Assembly (NCBI GenBank): GCA_010405405.1
Contig: MU004245.1
Span: 55,597 to 119,596, forward strand
DNA from: Microthyrium microscopicum
Taxonomy: Eukaryota > Ascomycota > Dothideomycetes > Microthyriales > Microthyriaceae
DNA length: 64,000 nt
Direction: 5' to 3'
Shown: piece by piece, positions 1-15,166 of the stretch
Layout: each line of letters begins with the position of its first letter
Position numbering within the stretch: position 1 is the first letter of the stretch
The notes under the pieces: generated by a model
What the model was told of the DNA's origin: nothing
The model's input: only the letters and a program-made list of their open reading frames with translations
The model's database searches: none
Translations under genes and position numbers: made by a program

Positions 1-845
1 TACGTATCTAATATCTTTAAAATAACTAAAATAATTATTTTACTATTAAATATATAGTCTAATTTATAATATATAATAATTTTTTTATAATAAGTATAAC
101 TTATATCTTAAAATAGAAATAGTTACTATATCAAAATATTTTATTTTTATATATAATATACTATAATCTAAGTATAGAGTTTTAACCTAAATTTACTAGA
201 TATTTCTATAAGTTTTACTTAAAAACTAATAGTTATAATTCTTTCTATTTTTTATAGTATAGAAAGTAATAATTTTTAAAGATAGTAAATATAAGTAATA
301 TAAACTCTAGATTATTTATTTTATAATATTAAATAAATATATAAAATATATAGAAGCTATAAGTATTACTACTAAAACTACGTAGAGCTTAATAGTTACT
401 AGTAAACTTAATTTAACTTAGATGTAGCTATATTAAAACTAAGTTATATAAATTTTTACTTATTCTATATACTAAAATTAAGTATCTAGATAAGTAAAGA
501 AGTAGAGTAGACGTAATAATAAATTAAAAGTTACTAAAGAAAAGTAAAATTATTATAACTTAAAGTATAATATAATTTTTATAAGAAAAGTATTAAATAA
601 TACTATATAAGCTATTTAGATATTAGTCTAATATATAAATTATAATACTTATTATAATAGTTTACTTTACTTAGATAATACTCTAGAAAATACTTTAGTA
701 ATATAGTCTAGTTTATAAGCTAGTAAAAATTAAGAGAGTAATAGATAATAGTTTTAGCTTAATAAGAAAAAGCTTATATATTCTCTAACTATTAATTATA
801 ATGTAGCATATATCTTAATTTATAACTCTAAATATATATAGTCTA
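1..845. repeat. AT-rich RIP-degraded block (left edge)
   Basis: The stretch is overwhelmingly A and T, with TA, TAA and TAG everywhere and CA or TG almost absent. No open frame of useful length exists on either strand. This is what repeat-induced point mutation leaves behind, since it turns CA into TA on both strands of duplicated DNA in Pezizomycotina. The parent element can no longer be recognised. Composition returns to normal at about 845-960, before the CDC48 promoter. Confidence 0.85.
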
Positions 846-1639
846 ATACAAAGCTCGCGCAAAGAAACTTTAGAAGCCGTAGTTTAAAGGTTAAATTGCG
901 TTAAATAGAAACCCTATACACACACCTCTTTCGCGCAGAAGAAGCCTATTAAAGCTTTACCTTAACGAGCTTAGTAAGCAGGAATTTTTCGAGTCAAAAG
1001 GGAAAAAGTCTGCTCTTAACTCTGGTGACTCTAAAGTGCGTGAAATGACAATATAGATACTAATGCTTTTAATAACCAAAGCCTGGAGAAAATGCCGCAT
1101 TTGCGGTAAGGTAGGTAGGTAGGTACCTTGACCGTTGACGCCACCCTAACAACCAGAGTTAGATATATGTATCTAAAAACTTGTTGGCTTTGAAGCTGTG
1201 CTCCGTAGGCAGAAGTGAGTTACTTGGTGAAGCCTTAAGAAACTTCAATTGTTTAGTGATAGGGGATTGGTGGAGGTAGAGTTAGGCTGACCACAAGGCT
1301 GAAGAGGCAAACCTAGTTCGCAGATTAAGCGCTACCTCCGGAATGCGGTGGTGTTTTTGGTAAGGCAGCGGTGAATGGTAAAAGTCAACGAGTTGCTGCT
1401 GGAATGTTCTTTGTGTAAGAAAGGTGGGCTTACAGGGCAGGCACGGATCGCACCCTGGTCTTTTTGCCGCGAGATGTTAAGGCTGCAATAGGTCTACGTG
1501 GTGAACATTTGAAGCTCTGGCTCAACTTCTCAAGTGGCAGGACCATCCCAAGGTTGAAGGTTCCTTCCTTCACCATCTCAACCAGCTTCACCACAACTCT
1601 TTCACTCTCCAACATCTCCAACATCGTCTCGCTAGTCTG
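846..1639. other. intergenic region upstream of CDC48
   Basis: No convincing gene is seen. It holds a short TAGG-type microsatellite at about 1108-1124 and, just before it, an inverted repeat CCGCA-TT-TGCGG at about 1093-1104 that could be a protein-binding site. Frames at 1430-1997 are open by chance and run through the leader and first introns of CDC48. Confidence 0.6.
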
Positions 1640-1806
1640 TCACTCTACCATTCATCCAACACTACAAAACCTCGTCCTCCTTCTCCCTCCTCTCTTGCTA
1701 TCCTCAACTCTCTTACACCAACTCTCCATCTACTCGCTGTCCCAACCACTGTCATCTGTTCCGTCCAAAACACCACTTAATCACATCAAAGCTCCAAGCT
1801 GCCAAT
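1640..1806 (+). promoter_or_regulatory. pyrimidine-rich leader/core promoter of CDC48
   Basis: The 160 bases before the CDC48 start are rich in CT tracts (TCCTCC, CTCCCTCCTCTC). Such tracts commonly mark the core promoter and 5' leader of strongly expressed genes in filamentous fungi. No clear TATA box is seen. The transcription start cannot be fixed from sequence. Confidence 0.5.
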
Positions 1807-4533
<2,727 letters not shown>

Positions 4534-6144
4534 GTGCTTACAGGCTCTTGGTTTGTTTGTGCATTCGGATCGGTAAACTCGCCATGGGTGGAGTTTTATG
4601 TGTTGGTGCTTGCTGTCTTGAAGTGTCATGTTTGCCTTGTGTCGAGTCGGTCGGTTTCATCACGGTCGATTAGATTGGGTTAATGTTAGTTGCTTTTGTT
4701 GACTTACTCACCCCTTGTTGCTGCTTTTTGATGAAGAAAAATCACCATTGCTTGATAGAGTTTTTGTGGGCATACGGGACGGGCTAGGTTAGACTTGTAG
4801 TAGCTTTGGGCCTTGTAGTGTATGTACTTCATAAATATAAAGGCATTAGGTTCTCAAGTATTGTCTAGTTTATGCTTTCGCTGCCGTGATATATGTACAT
4901 TATTTTTGGGCAATATCAAGTGGACTCTTTATATTATCACTTTGATTCTGTAGAGTAGCCTCTCTTCAACTGCGATTTTATGACTCTCCTTTGACTATCA
5001 GACACTTTTCATGCTGAATACTCTTTTCATGTGCTCCTCTCTGATGTCGAAATGAGTGATCCTTTTGGACACTGATGGAATTTACAGCTCAACTACGATG
5101 TCTTTTATCTACCGTGCTCCGGCACCAAGTGCTGTTTTCCCTAGAGGACGTCTAATTCCTAGCGACTTATCCAATAACGTAAAAAATACCATTCTTTTAA
5201 TATTAAGATAGTATGGTAAATATCGTTATGAGGTATTGCGCGAGTTGATACCTCGTCTATTTTGACGCCGCAGACGCGGAGCGCAACTAAGGTTGCATGA
5301 GAGGCAGTGGCGTATGAAATCTATCCGGACACTCCGGATTGGCTTAACAGGTGAAGGCTTAGCATATTCCAGATCTCTTCCAACTACCTTACAAACAGCG
5401 TAGGCGAGCAATCAATCCGTCAACCAGGTTGTGACATTGCGCATCCCTCAAAGATCCAGATGTTGTCAAGGTCCTTTCGTCAGTTCAAACGTTCCCTTTT
5501 AAGAGACAAACTTCAACAACCTAGGATTTGATCCATTACTCGTGTGCCGTTCTGCATGAGGTTCTGTCAAAAGCAAGTGGATTTCTCCCATCTCACTATC
5601 TCTAGGATCGCCATGCATGCAATGCTACCGTAGATCCAGCCGATTCCCAATCAGGGAGGTCAAATTCAACATTGCAGTCCAACCACCAGCATAGCACTAC
5701 CAACTTGTAGACGCTTCTCTACCCGAACATGTCCATAATTATCGGTTAGTGGGCATCACGCTTGAACGTCTGTGGTTCTGGCGGAGTGGCTATCATGCCC
5801 AGTTCTCAGTCGCCCGGCTAAGTGACGAGTTTACTATTCGCTCTGCTAGCTACTTATCAGCTAGAGCTAGAGAGTGGAATTCATCCTGCGAGCATGACGA
5901 TCACCCGGTCAATCCATGATGGATTCCTCCAAGATTCCGGGAATGATTCAAAAACAAAAGCATTCGCCTCGAGGCCATGCTGCAAGGGTTACATTCTCCC
6001 ACGTTAGGTAGGTACATTAGATGTATATATGGACACTGAGAAGCGGACTTCGATCTTAGTTGGATCGAACTCTTTCTCATTCAGGGAAGAAATCACACCT
6101 TGACAACGCTTAGTCCCTCTCGTTTTCCGTGAGCTCCAAGCAAG
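4534..6144. other. intergenic region CDC48-carboxypeptidase
   Basis: About 1.6 kb between two plus-strand genes. It should hold the CDC48 3' end and the carboxypeptidase promoter. I see no further gene; short open frames at 5226-5411 and 5822-6007 lack any recognisable protein character. Confidence 0.6.
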
Positions 6145-7920
6145 ATGAGGAGTACAATGCGTTTCGTTACCAGTGCCGTCAGCCTTCTATCCCTTACAGC
6201 GGCCCAGTTTGTACCAGCACCAACCGATCTACTAACGAAAGTCGGCTATGCAAACGTCACAATCCGCTATAAGGAAGTACCGGCGGGTATTTGCGAACTA
6301 GATCCAAATGTGAAGTCTTATTCGGGTTATGCGGACATAGCAGCCAACCAGAGCATCTTCTTCTGGTTCTTTGAGACCAGAAACGACGACCCTTCGGATG
6401 CTCCGCTGACCGTCTGGATAAATGGAGGACCTGGAAGTAGTTCTATGATTGGTATGTATTGGTCATGCCACCTCCTTCGCAAGTCAAGTCTAGCAGAAGT
6501 GTACTAATGCTCGCGACAGGTTTGTTCCAAGAAAACGGACCTTGTACTGTGGATGCGAATTATAACCCAGTAAACAATCCATACTCGTGGTCAAATGTTA
6601 CAAATATGCTATTCATAGGTTTGTGAAGAAATCATCGCTATGTATCAAGAACTGTCTAATTCTGCTGAAGATCAACCTGCGCAAACAGGACACTCCTACT
6701 CGATACCTGTTCCAGGCTATCTTGATGATTCTGGATCAATTGTTGAATTGCCGAACAATACCTGCCCTGATATCGCCAATGGCACCTGTGGAACATTCTC
6801 CAAGCCCGATACTTCTCTCACTGCAAACTCAACAGATGCTGCTGCCTCGGGAATGTGGAAAACACTTCAAGGCTTCATGGGAGTGTTTCCTCAGTACGAC
6901 CGGAAAGAATTCTTTTTCACGACCGAGTCCTATGGTGGTCACTACGGACCAGTGTTCAACGAGTACATTGAGAAACAAAATGCAAATCTACCAGAAGGTG
7001 CAAAGGAGATCGCTCTAGAAGCAGTCCTAATCGGCAACGGATGGTACGATCCACTTCTACAATATCAAGCATACTACAACTATACCGTATTCCCAGGAGC
7101 AACCTACGACATTGAATTCTTCAACAAAACCATCCAAGACCAGATGTACGACAACCTCTACGGCCCTACAGGATGTGTACCACAGCTCCTAAACTGCTCC
7201 AGCACAGGCTCCAACAAAATCTGCTCCGACGCAGATAACTTCTGCTACGAGCAAGTCGAAAACTACTACGACATCTACGCCGGCCGCGACGAATACGACT
7301 CGCGCGAACTAGTCCCCGATCCCTTCCCACCAGAGTACTACGTGCAATACCTCAACACGCCAACAGTGCAAGAAGCCATTGGCGCCTTTGTCAACTTCAC
7401 CGAGGGCAGCAACACTGTCGGCGACGCCTTCGGCAGCACTGGCGATGATGCTCGCGTATTAAGCATCATTCAAGATATGCAAGACCTCATCAACAAAGGC
7501 ATATATGTTGTCATGTATACCGGTGATGCAGACTATAACTGCAATTGGCTTGGTGGCGAAGCTGTGGCGGAGGAGATTTGTGCGCCTGGATTCGATGATG
7601 CGGGATACACTGATATCAAGACATCTGATGGTATTTCACATGGGCAGGTGAAGCAAGCGGCCAACTTTGCGTTCCTGCGGATCTATGAGAGTGGACATGA
7701 AGTTCCGTTCTACCAGCCGTTGGCGGCGTTGACTATGCTTTGGAGAGTTTTGAATGGGAAAGATGTCGCTACGGGGAAAACTGCTATTAGTGATAGCTAT
7801 ATCACTGTGGGAACACCGAAAAGCACGTATCGTGAAGGGAACGCTACGGTCCAGTTTGGTCTGGTTCCTACGAATGCGACGTACAATACTACGACGAACG
7901 AGCCGAATCCTTTTAGATAA
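6145..7920 (+). CDS. secreted serine carboxypeptidase (peptidase family S10)
   Basis: Three exons (6145-6451, 6520-6618, 6671-7920) give 551 residues. The protein should cleave single amino acids from peptide C termini outside the cell or in the vacuole. A signal peptide is visible at residues 1-20 (MRFVTSAVSLLSLTAA). The substrate-binding motif WINGGPGSSS follows near residue 95. The catalytic triad can be read: Ser222 in TESYGGHYGP, Asp421 in TGDADYNCNW and His478 in SGHEVPFYQP. Many NxS/T sites suggest N-glycosylation. Exon 2 to 3 joining restores IDQPAQTGHSYS, equivalent to the conserved IDQP.GTGFSY segment; an alanine replaces the usual valine and a glutamine the first glycine. Substrate preference cannot be told. 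Confidence 0.93.
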
Positions 7921-8406
7921 GTAGCGGATGGGGCTTTTAATACTGGGAGACCAAATTTAATGTTATACTTTAATGATATTACATCTTACCAACCTGATTT
8001 GAGTCTTCAAATGGTGAAGTTCTGAGCCAGGTTATCTCATTGTCTTGTAGCCATAAAGCACTCCGCCACAGAGAGAAAGGCTCAAATAATTTGCTCATTG
8101 ATAAGTTGAATCACTCGTCTTCAAGAGGAAGATATAGAGACAATAGCGAATTGATATTGGGGTATAGACAGTGAACACTAAAATTAGTTGATCGAATCAT
8201 CATTCGTGAATGATGAAGCACCATATTTTTAACAATAAACGACAGAATCAGCGAGATCAGACAGCGAAATGTATCTCTCCTATACTTCTCCACCTCCACA
8301 TTTACCGCATCCAAATCTTCCATTACGTTTTGTATCATATCCAAAACTCAAATATGCCACGACATAAAAGTGTAGCATCGCTCTAGGTCTTTTGAGAACC
8401 TTTGAT
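7921..8406. other. 3' intergenic region between convergent genes
   Basis: The carboxypeptidase (+) and the sugar transporter (-) converge here. The 486 bases are moderately AT-rich and should contain both 3' UTRs. No other feature is seen. Confidence 0.6.
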
Positions 8407-10899
8407 CTAAACCGTCTCCACACCCGTCGAATTACCCGTCGCTGGCTTATCCTTAACCATCACATCCGCCAACGTCTTTGGTGGCGTGACATCCTCAAAC
8501 TTATACAACGATGGCTCTGGCATGCCCTTTCGTCGAAGAATGTAGCGCTTGACCCAGTATGGCGCAACAGTACCGGTCTGGTATTTCATATGTGTGCGCG
8601 TTGGCACGGCAAAGACATAGTCGAGTTCTTCGAGTGTACGCTGCTTGGTCTCCGGTAGCCAGAAGAAGATCATCCAGAAAGCGAGGAAGTTCATGCCGGC
8701 GTAGAAGCCAAAGACACCGACAGGCTTGAAGGCGCGAAGCATACGGGGGAGGGTGAGGGAGAGGATGGAGCCCCAGAAGTTGTTGGTGGCGACGGCCCAG
8801 GACATGCCGACTTCTCTGTGAGATAGGGGGAAGACTTCGGCTGAGTAGGTGAAGGGCACGGGTCCTATTATGTGTTAGTCTTGATACTAAATTGATTGTT
8901 CAGTTAGAGTATTTGTTTACCTTCTCCGGGGCTGTAGAATGCATCGAAAATGTAGATGAAGAAGGCGATCATTCCAAGATGAGCCCTTGAGTCTGTGGGG
9001 ATGTAGAAACAGAAGCCGGCTGCGAGAAGACTCCAACACATATTAGGGAAAGTGAATAGAAGGAGCTAGAAATATGTTAGTAACTGGGTCAAACATGAGA
9101 GTTTAAGGTAAGGAATGACATACAGCTCGTCGTCCAAAGGTATCAATTGTCCATACAGCTGGCCAAGCGAAAACGAAATTGATCAATCCGAATCCCCATG
9201 AAGCAAGTAGAGATGTAGTGGGACTACCTCCAGCCTGTTCGAAGATTGTGGTGCTGTAAAAGGCAATGATGTTGACTATTCAATGGTCAGCCGAATACCT
9301 TGCATAATCCTCAGGTATTTATACTTACTTCCGCACATCTGCTGAGCAATCATGACAATACCCGAAGCTTGAGTGGCGCGTCGAATACGTGGAATGGTGA
9401 AAAGTTCGCCAAATCGAGTAAAGAAGTTGCTGTTTGGCGATAGACCAGACTCGATGATAAGAAGTTCCTCTTGTCGGAGCAGAGCATGTGCATAGTAAAG
9501 ATCTCTTGCAGCTTGAACCTCCGAAGATCGTAATCTCTTGAATGACCTATCGATATTAGTTGGTTTTCTGCGATCAAAGTTTGCATGAACTTACGCAAAA
9601 GCCTCTGTATAGCGTTTTTTCTGCATAAGCCATCGAGGCGACTCAGGACAGAAGAAGATGCCGATGACAAGAGGTACAGCAGGCAAAAACGCGCTTCCCA
9701 GTTGAAGACGCCATGCTGCCACTTTGGTAGAATCCTTCACAATGAGATTTGCACAAGTGCCGAGGAAAATCCCAAAAGCTGTCCAAATTTGCCTGCGAGC
9801 ACATTAGATATTGATATGTTGAAGGGCGGCCGAGAACTTACCATGTCATGACCAGGCCACCGCGCACAAGAGGTGGTGCGACTTCTGCGGAGAACACAGG
9901 GACAGTGACTTCTTTCAAGCCCATGCCTATAATGCGGTCAGTACCAAGAAGCAAAAAAGGTGCCTACATGATTCTTACCAATCCCAAGAAGCATACGACA
10001 GGCCAGAAGTTGACCCCATGTCTGAGAACAGGCCATACCGAATGGCGCGCACAAGGAGAAGACTGCGCCAATGAAGATAGTAATACGTCGACCGAACAAG
10101 TGGTTAAGAGGGTCTGAAAGCCATCCAGCACTGCAAACTGTTAGCTAGCTCCAAGTAGCGTCAATATTGTATACGGCTTACAAAACGCAGATAGTGATAT
10201 ATGGCATGGCATTGATTACTCCCACGATCCAGTTGTTTTTATCGCACAGAGCGGACGCTGCAGGACTCGCATCGCATTGGGTGCCGGAGTCTGGAATACC
10301 CAAAGCCAATGGGAAGGAGATGTTCGCGCCATTAGAACCTGATTAGTTGTAAGTATGTTAATCGTGGTGCCATCCTCTCGAAACTGACCTGTTTGATCCC
10401 ATCCTTGGATCGCAGCTGCGATGGAGTTGAGAATGATGGTGAAATAAAGAGTCCTTGGGTGTCTCCATCTATGAGCCTGCTCCTGGCGCAAAGACTCTAC
10501 TTCACCCGCATCGAGTTCGCCAATGGTGTCGTACGCGAAGGGACTTTGGGCCACCAGTGCGCCTTTGCGGAGTAAGGGAAGTTGATCGGTTAAACCGCCT
10601 TCGGAAGCAAATCGTTCAACGTCGGCGAAAAGTTCATCTTTGGGGATTCCAATCAGTGGGTTGCGAATTCTTGGTAATAGTTAGCGCTACAATTAGACAA
10701 TGGTGTGTATTTTTTACTTACTCTCCAGTTACATTAGAAGACAGCTCTTGGCCAATACTGCTACGCCGTCTCGCAAAGGAATCAGAGCGAGGTACGTCTT
10801 GCCCGGTCCTACGTTGTGGTTAGTATCACCGAATACGTCAAAGCTCGAGTCAACGAGTCGCAATACTAACTTCTCGGGAATTTCTGCCTTCTCGGCCAT
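8407..10899 (-). CDS. MFS sugar transporter
   Basis: Eleven exons on the minus strand join in phase: 10871-10899, 10722-10808, 10389-10669, 10182-10338, 9979-10130, 9842-9926, 9595-9792, 9329-9546, 9124-9275, 8921-9065 and 8407-8864, for 653 residues. This is a 12-helix plasma-membrane permease of the sugar porter family. Visible family marks are [15 protein letters not shown] in the first loop, [10 protein letters not shown] after helix 2, PESPRWL before the central loop, and [12 protein letters not shown] after the last helix. The N-terminal cytoplasmic part is about 100 residues longer than in typical hexose transporters. Its substrate (hexose, disaccharide or other) cannot be told. The start at [10 protein letters not shown] depends on a 29-base first exon and is less certain than the rest. 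Confidence 0.92.
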
Positions 10900-13800
10900 T
10901 GTGGGTGGCTGGACAAGTCAGAGCAAAGTAGCAATGAGGTACAAATATACAATGGATAATGCGAACAACCAGATCAACTACAGCGACTTATCCTGTGTAA
11001 AGAAGTAAGACGCGCAGGAAGGGTTTCGATAAAGGGAACCAAGAAACAAAGGTCGGGGCTCTGCTTACTTTTAACAGGCCATATTAAGAAGAAGAGGCTT
11101 TGGCTTGTTCGGAGCATATTCATGCTGTCCAGTGCAGGTTATTGCCCCAGATCCCAGTTCTCTCCACCACCACCGGCGTTGGCTATGCTTCCCTGCATCT
11201 TGGTCTGCTTTCTTAACCCTGCCGCCAATGGAAAAGATATGCGGGGTTACGATCATCACTCCACGATTTTGCATATCCTCTGTACTCTTGCCGTTTCTTA
11301 CAATTGGGCTGTGAGCCGTCTTACTCGCCTCCGTGCAGACGATCGACACTGACTCATCCTGTTTAGGCAATGTTACAGCGAGACCAGTGGTTATTACGCT
11401 CTTCATCCCCAGGCCACTTGACCGTCGCGAGCAATGGCGGGTAGTAACTTGTAGTTAGTAGCAAAAAGATAATCGGATCCAGGAGATGTTTGGAAGACGC
11501 CACTGGTTGTGTCGTTCATTCATCACTTGTACGCATGACTCTTTATTCTTGGTGGCTTTCGCGTTCACAAGACAAAATGTTGCTTTCCCAGCCCCGCGTA
11601 GAAGACACCAAACAAGACCAGGCGTTCGGTCGTACAATAATGGACACCAAAGGCCTAAAACAAGAGCTCCAAAAGGTAACGTACCCAAAGGGTCGACGCC
11701 AAGAACCGGTCGCAAAAAACGCGGAGCCCCGTAAGGAGTTTCATGTAATGTCGATCATATCATATTGGATATTGAGTAGCTAATCACAATTAGACAGCCT
11801 TGTACATTGCAACCGCAGGCCGACTGTACCGTTCATCTATGGGACGAGGCAGACCACACTGTGTCCATTTTACTCCAACGTAAGCCCGCTCATCTACGCA
11901 ATGTTAATGGATGGCAAAGAGCACAATAATTGTTGCAGGTGAGGTTGGAACATTTCTGAGCATTGTTTTAGCGCGAGGCGGACCACGGGTTCAGCGCAAC
12001 AGTTCTGTGCAATGACAGCATCAGCGCTGTGTCGGCGCTCTGAATGGTTCATTTCTCATGCATCTCATTCTTTCGATGCGGTTAAAAGCCCACTAGGAAC
12101 CGGCAACACCGCTCCCCTTAGGAACAAGGGCCGATCAGCTTTCCTACCATCTCTTCCTCAAGGGGCCGGCGATTATTGGTTGACTGATCAGCTTTTGATG
12201 GTCAAGTCAGGTCATGTGCAGAATTGGCGGACAAGGACAAGCTTTGTACAGTCGGCTTAGAAAGCTTAGGATGAGCTGTTGTTTCCGGGGTCGTTCGTGA
12301 CTTGGCTGTAACCTTACATCAATGTCAAGTGGCTCGTGGAGAACGAGTTGCTGCAGGAGAGCAAGGGCGGGCTCGCGCATGTATAGTCATCTTATTTGTA
12401 TCCCAAGTCATCGGAAGCGGGGCACTTTTCCACGAGCGAAATATCGTGGAGTTGTCGTGTCGATCTCCAAGTTTGTGGAAAAAGGGTTCTGGAGGGCACA
12501 TGGGCATTCCCTGGAGATGTTAAGCTGTCAAGATGTCTTTCGGCAATGATCTGTACCACAGACTTGAAGATGCTACAAAAACTCCCACCACGAACTTGTC
12601 GCGAAATTGTGGCGGGAGAATCCACAAGCGGAGGAATGGATTCCGCAATATTCAATGTCATCACGCGATATTCAAAAATCATTACAACCGGCAGTAATTT
12701 TGTATGCAATGCTTTTGTATACCTATCACTATCGCCTCTTCCATCCACCTTCCAGAAGTCTCGGCTGCTGATGGTCTGTCCATCCATGTATGTCTTGGTA
12801 TGTGTTTGTCTTATGCCGCTGTTTATAATCTGGTACCAATGTTTCGAGGCTCTTTCATCAAATGGCAAGGCACTCTTCGTTTTGACGCAGGAGTGCCCGA
12901 AGCACAAGATGTAGCGCGGAATCATGCTGTGTACCACGTAGCACCCACCACTTAAGAGGACCTTATTCGCTCTGGTATAGATGCTACGCTAGTCTGCGGA
13001 GTGCCTCGTGAGTGCCTCGTTTAAGAATGGTCAGAATGTGGGGTAGCGTAGAGACGATCATTGTTCAGGCCCATCAATTTTTTATGCCAGTACAGTTAAA
13101 AGTGGATATACGAAGGCAATCTGATTGAAAGGAGAGGATGCGATGTACTTGTAGATAATATTTGGAATCAGACTGGAAGTAAGACGTTCGTTTAGCTGGC
13201 TTGATCAATATAGAGATGGTCAGAGTCTTGGTGAGAGCAGAGGTGATGCATACGGTATTTGATCGTGGATGAGAGGTCGTGATCAGAGAACTGTGCTTCA
13301 TGTGGAGACCAGTGGATTATTTGAGCATCATTGATTTTGCACGTTGTGTAATCAATGGTCTCACATAGTATGCTACCTTCACAGTACTGGTGGCAGCTGA
13401 CAACATAATGTTTATGCGGAGAATGATACCTAAACACGAAGTAGACAGAATATCAACTGAGGGACATATATATCGCACATTTCGGGCTCAGACGATGGCA
13501 TCCGTTGCTTCTCAGAAATGACAGACATTGATATCTCCTCGCGCTTATTCAATCCTTAACCATGCCCCAACATTGCAAGGTCAACAAACACTCAAAAACC
13601 ATGACGTGGTATGGAGTAGATGGCAGCTTATCAAATATCAAGTACATAGTTAGTGAGCACACGAGATACCTTGTTCATCAGGCCAAACTGCCCTGTCTGA
13701 GTTGACGTCCCAAAGAAAAAATTGCGGTAGCGGATGAGACGAAATGAGGGATCTTGAACTGACAACTAAAAGATCGTGAAACTCGATCAAGGGCTGTCTA

Positions 13801-14639
13801 GTGTGGGTTCATATCAGGGAATGTTATCAGATGCATCCTAGCACGATACTTGACACGGTCTCCCGTCCCGTTCAAAAGCTAAGACACGCGGAAGCGAATA
13901 GAGACTCTTGGATAGAGCAACTGCTGTTGAAGGTTTGGTTCTGGAGGGTTGGACCTAGATTTTGTGCCAAAAAAGTACTCTACAGACACCAAAGCTGGAG
14001 GAAATTAAATAAAGTCCAGAGGACCTGTGGCGCATAAGTTCAAGCGATTGAGGCGCTGCTTAATTTTGGATGGAAGGTTTAGACGAGGAGCTGAAGTTGT
14101 CTTGGACTGTTGGTGAAGAATCACGAGCACACAAGCAGCTGGAGAAGAAGGCTGAAAGAGTGGATAGAAGATCTGATATGGGCTAGGAGATGAACAGATT
14201 GATGGTTGAATATAAAACAAAAGAAGACATGGGAGAAGTGTTGAATGTTTAGAAACTGTCTCAAGAAGATCAAAGAAGTGATGGGTATGATAGGGGTGCA
14301 GGCTGAAGCAAGGCTGTAAGGCATGAGTGGGCTGGTAGCTCAAGAAGGAAAAAGGCAGGAACGATGGAAGCAAATTTGGGGTTGGCCTACCGTTCTGGGA
14401 AACATTGAACGGAGAGAGAGTGCAGTGTGCCTGCCAGCCTGCCGCTGTTGTACTGTAGATAGTGCCTGGGTGCCTGGGGTCTCGGTTCTTGGGGTATTCA
14501 GCGATTTTTGGCAGCATTGGCAGGCGCGACTCCACTTGACCCAGCTCGAGCGAGCCAACATTGAAAGCCTGAACTTTGAAGGCACAAATTTCCCCTGGAT
14601 CACCCCTTGCAAAAAGAGACGATTGCTTGGTTGGCTAGA
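10900..14639. other. long gene-free stretch
   Basis: About 3.7 kb hold no gene I can support. Composition is ordinary, not RIP-like. Several frames are open on both strands (for example 11490-11783, 12392-12937, 12396-12914, 14005-14535), but they overlap each other and show no domain, signal peptide or consistent splice pattern. It is flanked by the 5' ends of two divergent genes, so part must be regulatory DNA. Non-coding RNA cannot be excluded. Confidence 0.5.
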
Positions 14640-15166
14640 GTAGAGTACTCCCAACGCCCAGCCGTCTACTCCAGATTCCAGTTGCAACAATTCTACAAAT
14701 CCCTTTCCATTTTCATTATCGCTCAATTTCCCCTAAGTTTGTGCTGATACTGCTTTTCCCACGCTCTGGAAGCACCATTCTTTTCCCTCTTCCACTTTCC
14801 CGAATCCCGACACATTGTTTCCGCTTCCTCGCATACGCTTGCCAACTGCTTCTCCATTGGCCCGTCCTCAACTTCGTCTACACATTCTGCGACGCTTCGC
14901 TTCTGCTCCCCCCGGACTCCATTTGATTCGAAGCTGGCTGGCCGGCCTGTCTTCATCCTTTTCACAACTACATCCTCGTGCTCGCCCTCCATTGCTTTCT
15001 TCACCACCAACAACCCATTCATCTCTATCAGCTGTGCTGCCAACTGCCGTCCGCCTGGCTGAGGCTTTGCGCCCACTGCGGATCGGCAGATTTCCACCGC
15101 TGAACACGCCAACGAGTCCATAATCCACGCGACAACCGCCCGTTTCAAGCCTATCTCAATTTCAAA
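14640..15166 (+). promoter_or_regulatory. pyrimidine-rich promoter/leader of the Tea4-like gene
   Basis: Long C- and T-rich runs (about 14,690-15,120) precede the start codon at 15,167. They resemble the CT-rich leaders of CDC48 and transketolase in this window. A minus-strand frame of 173 codons (14,723-15,244) lies over it and I treat it as a by-product of this skew. Confidence 0.45.

Noticed and set aside
1108-1124. TAGG repeats resembling telomere sequence
   Set aside because: Only about four short units and not the TTAGGG unit usual in filamentous ascomycetes; a simple microsatellite.
11490-11900. Possible small two-exon plus-strand gene (MLLSQPRVEDTKQDQ... and a downstream exon)
   Set aside because: The better-looking second-exon frame (ALYIATAGRLYRSSMG) does not join in phase with a GT donor after the first exon, so no sound model could be built.
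12392-12937. Overlapping long frames on both strands (181 codons minus, 172 codons plus)
   Set aside because: Neither has a domain, signal peptide or codon pattern like the real genes; both cannot easily be real, and nothing favours one.
14005-14535. Minus-strand frame of 176 codons
   Set aside because: Low-complexity serine/proline/histidine text with no recognisable feature.
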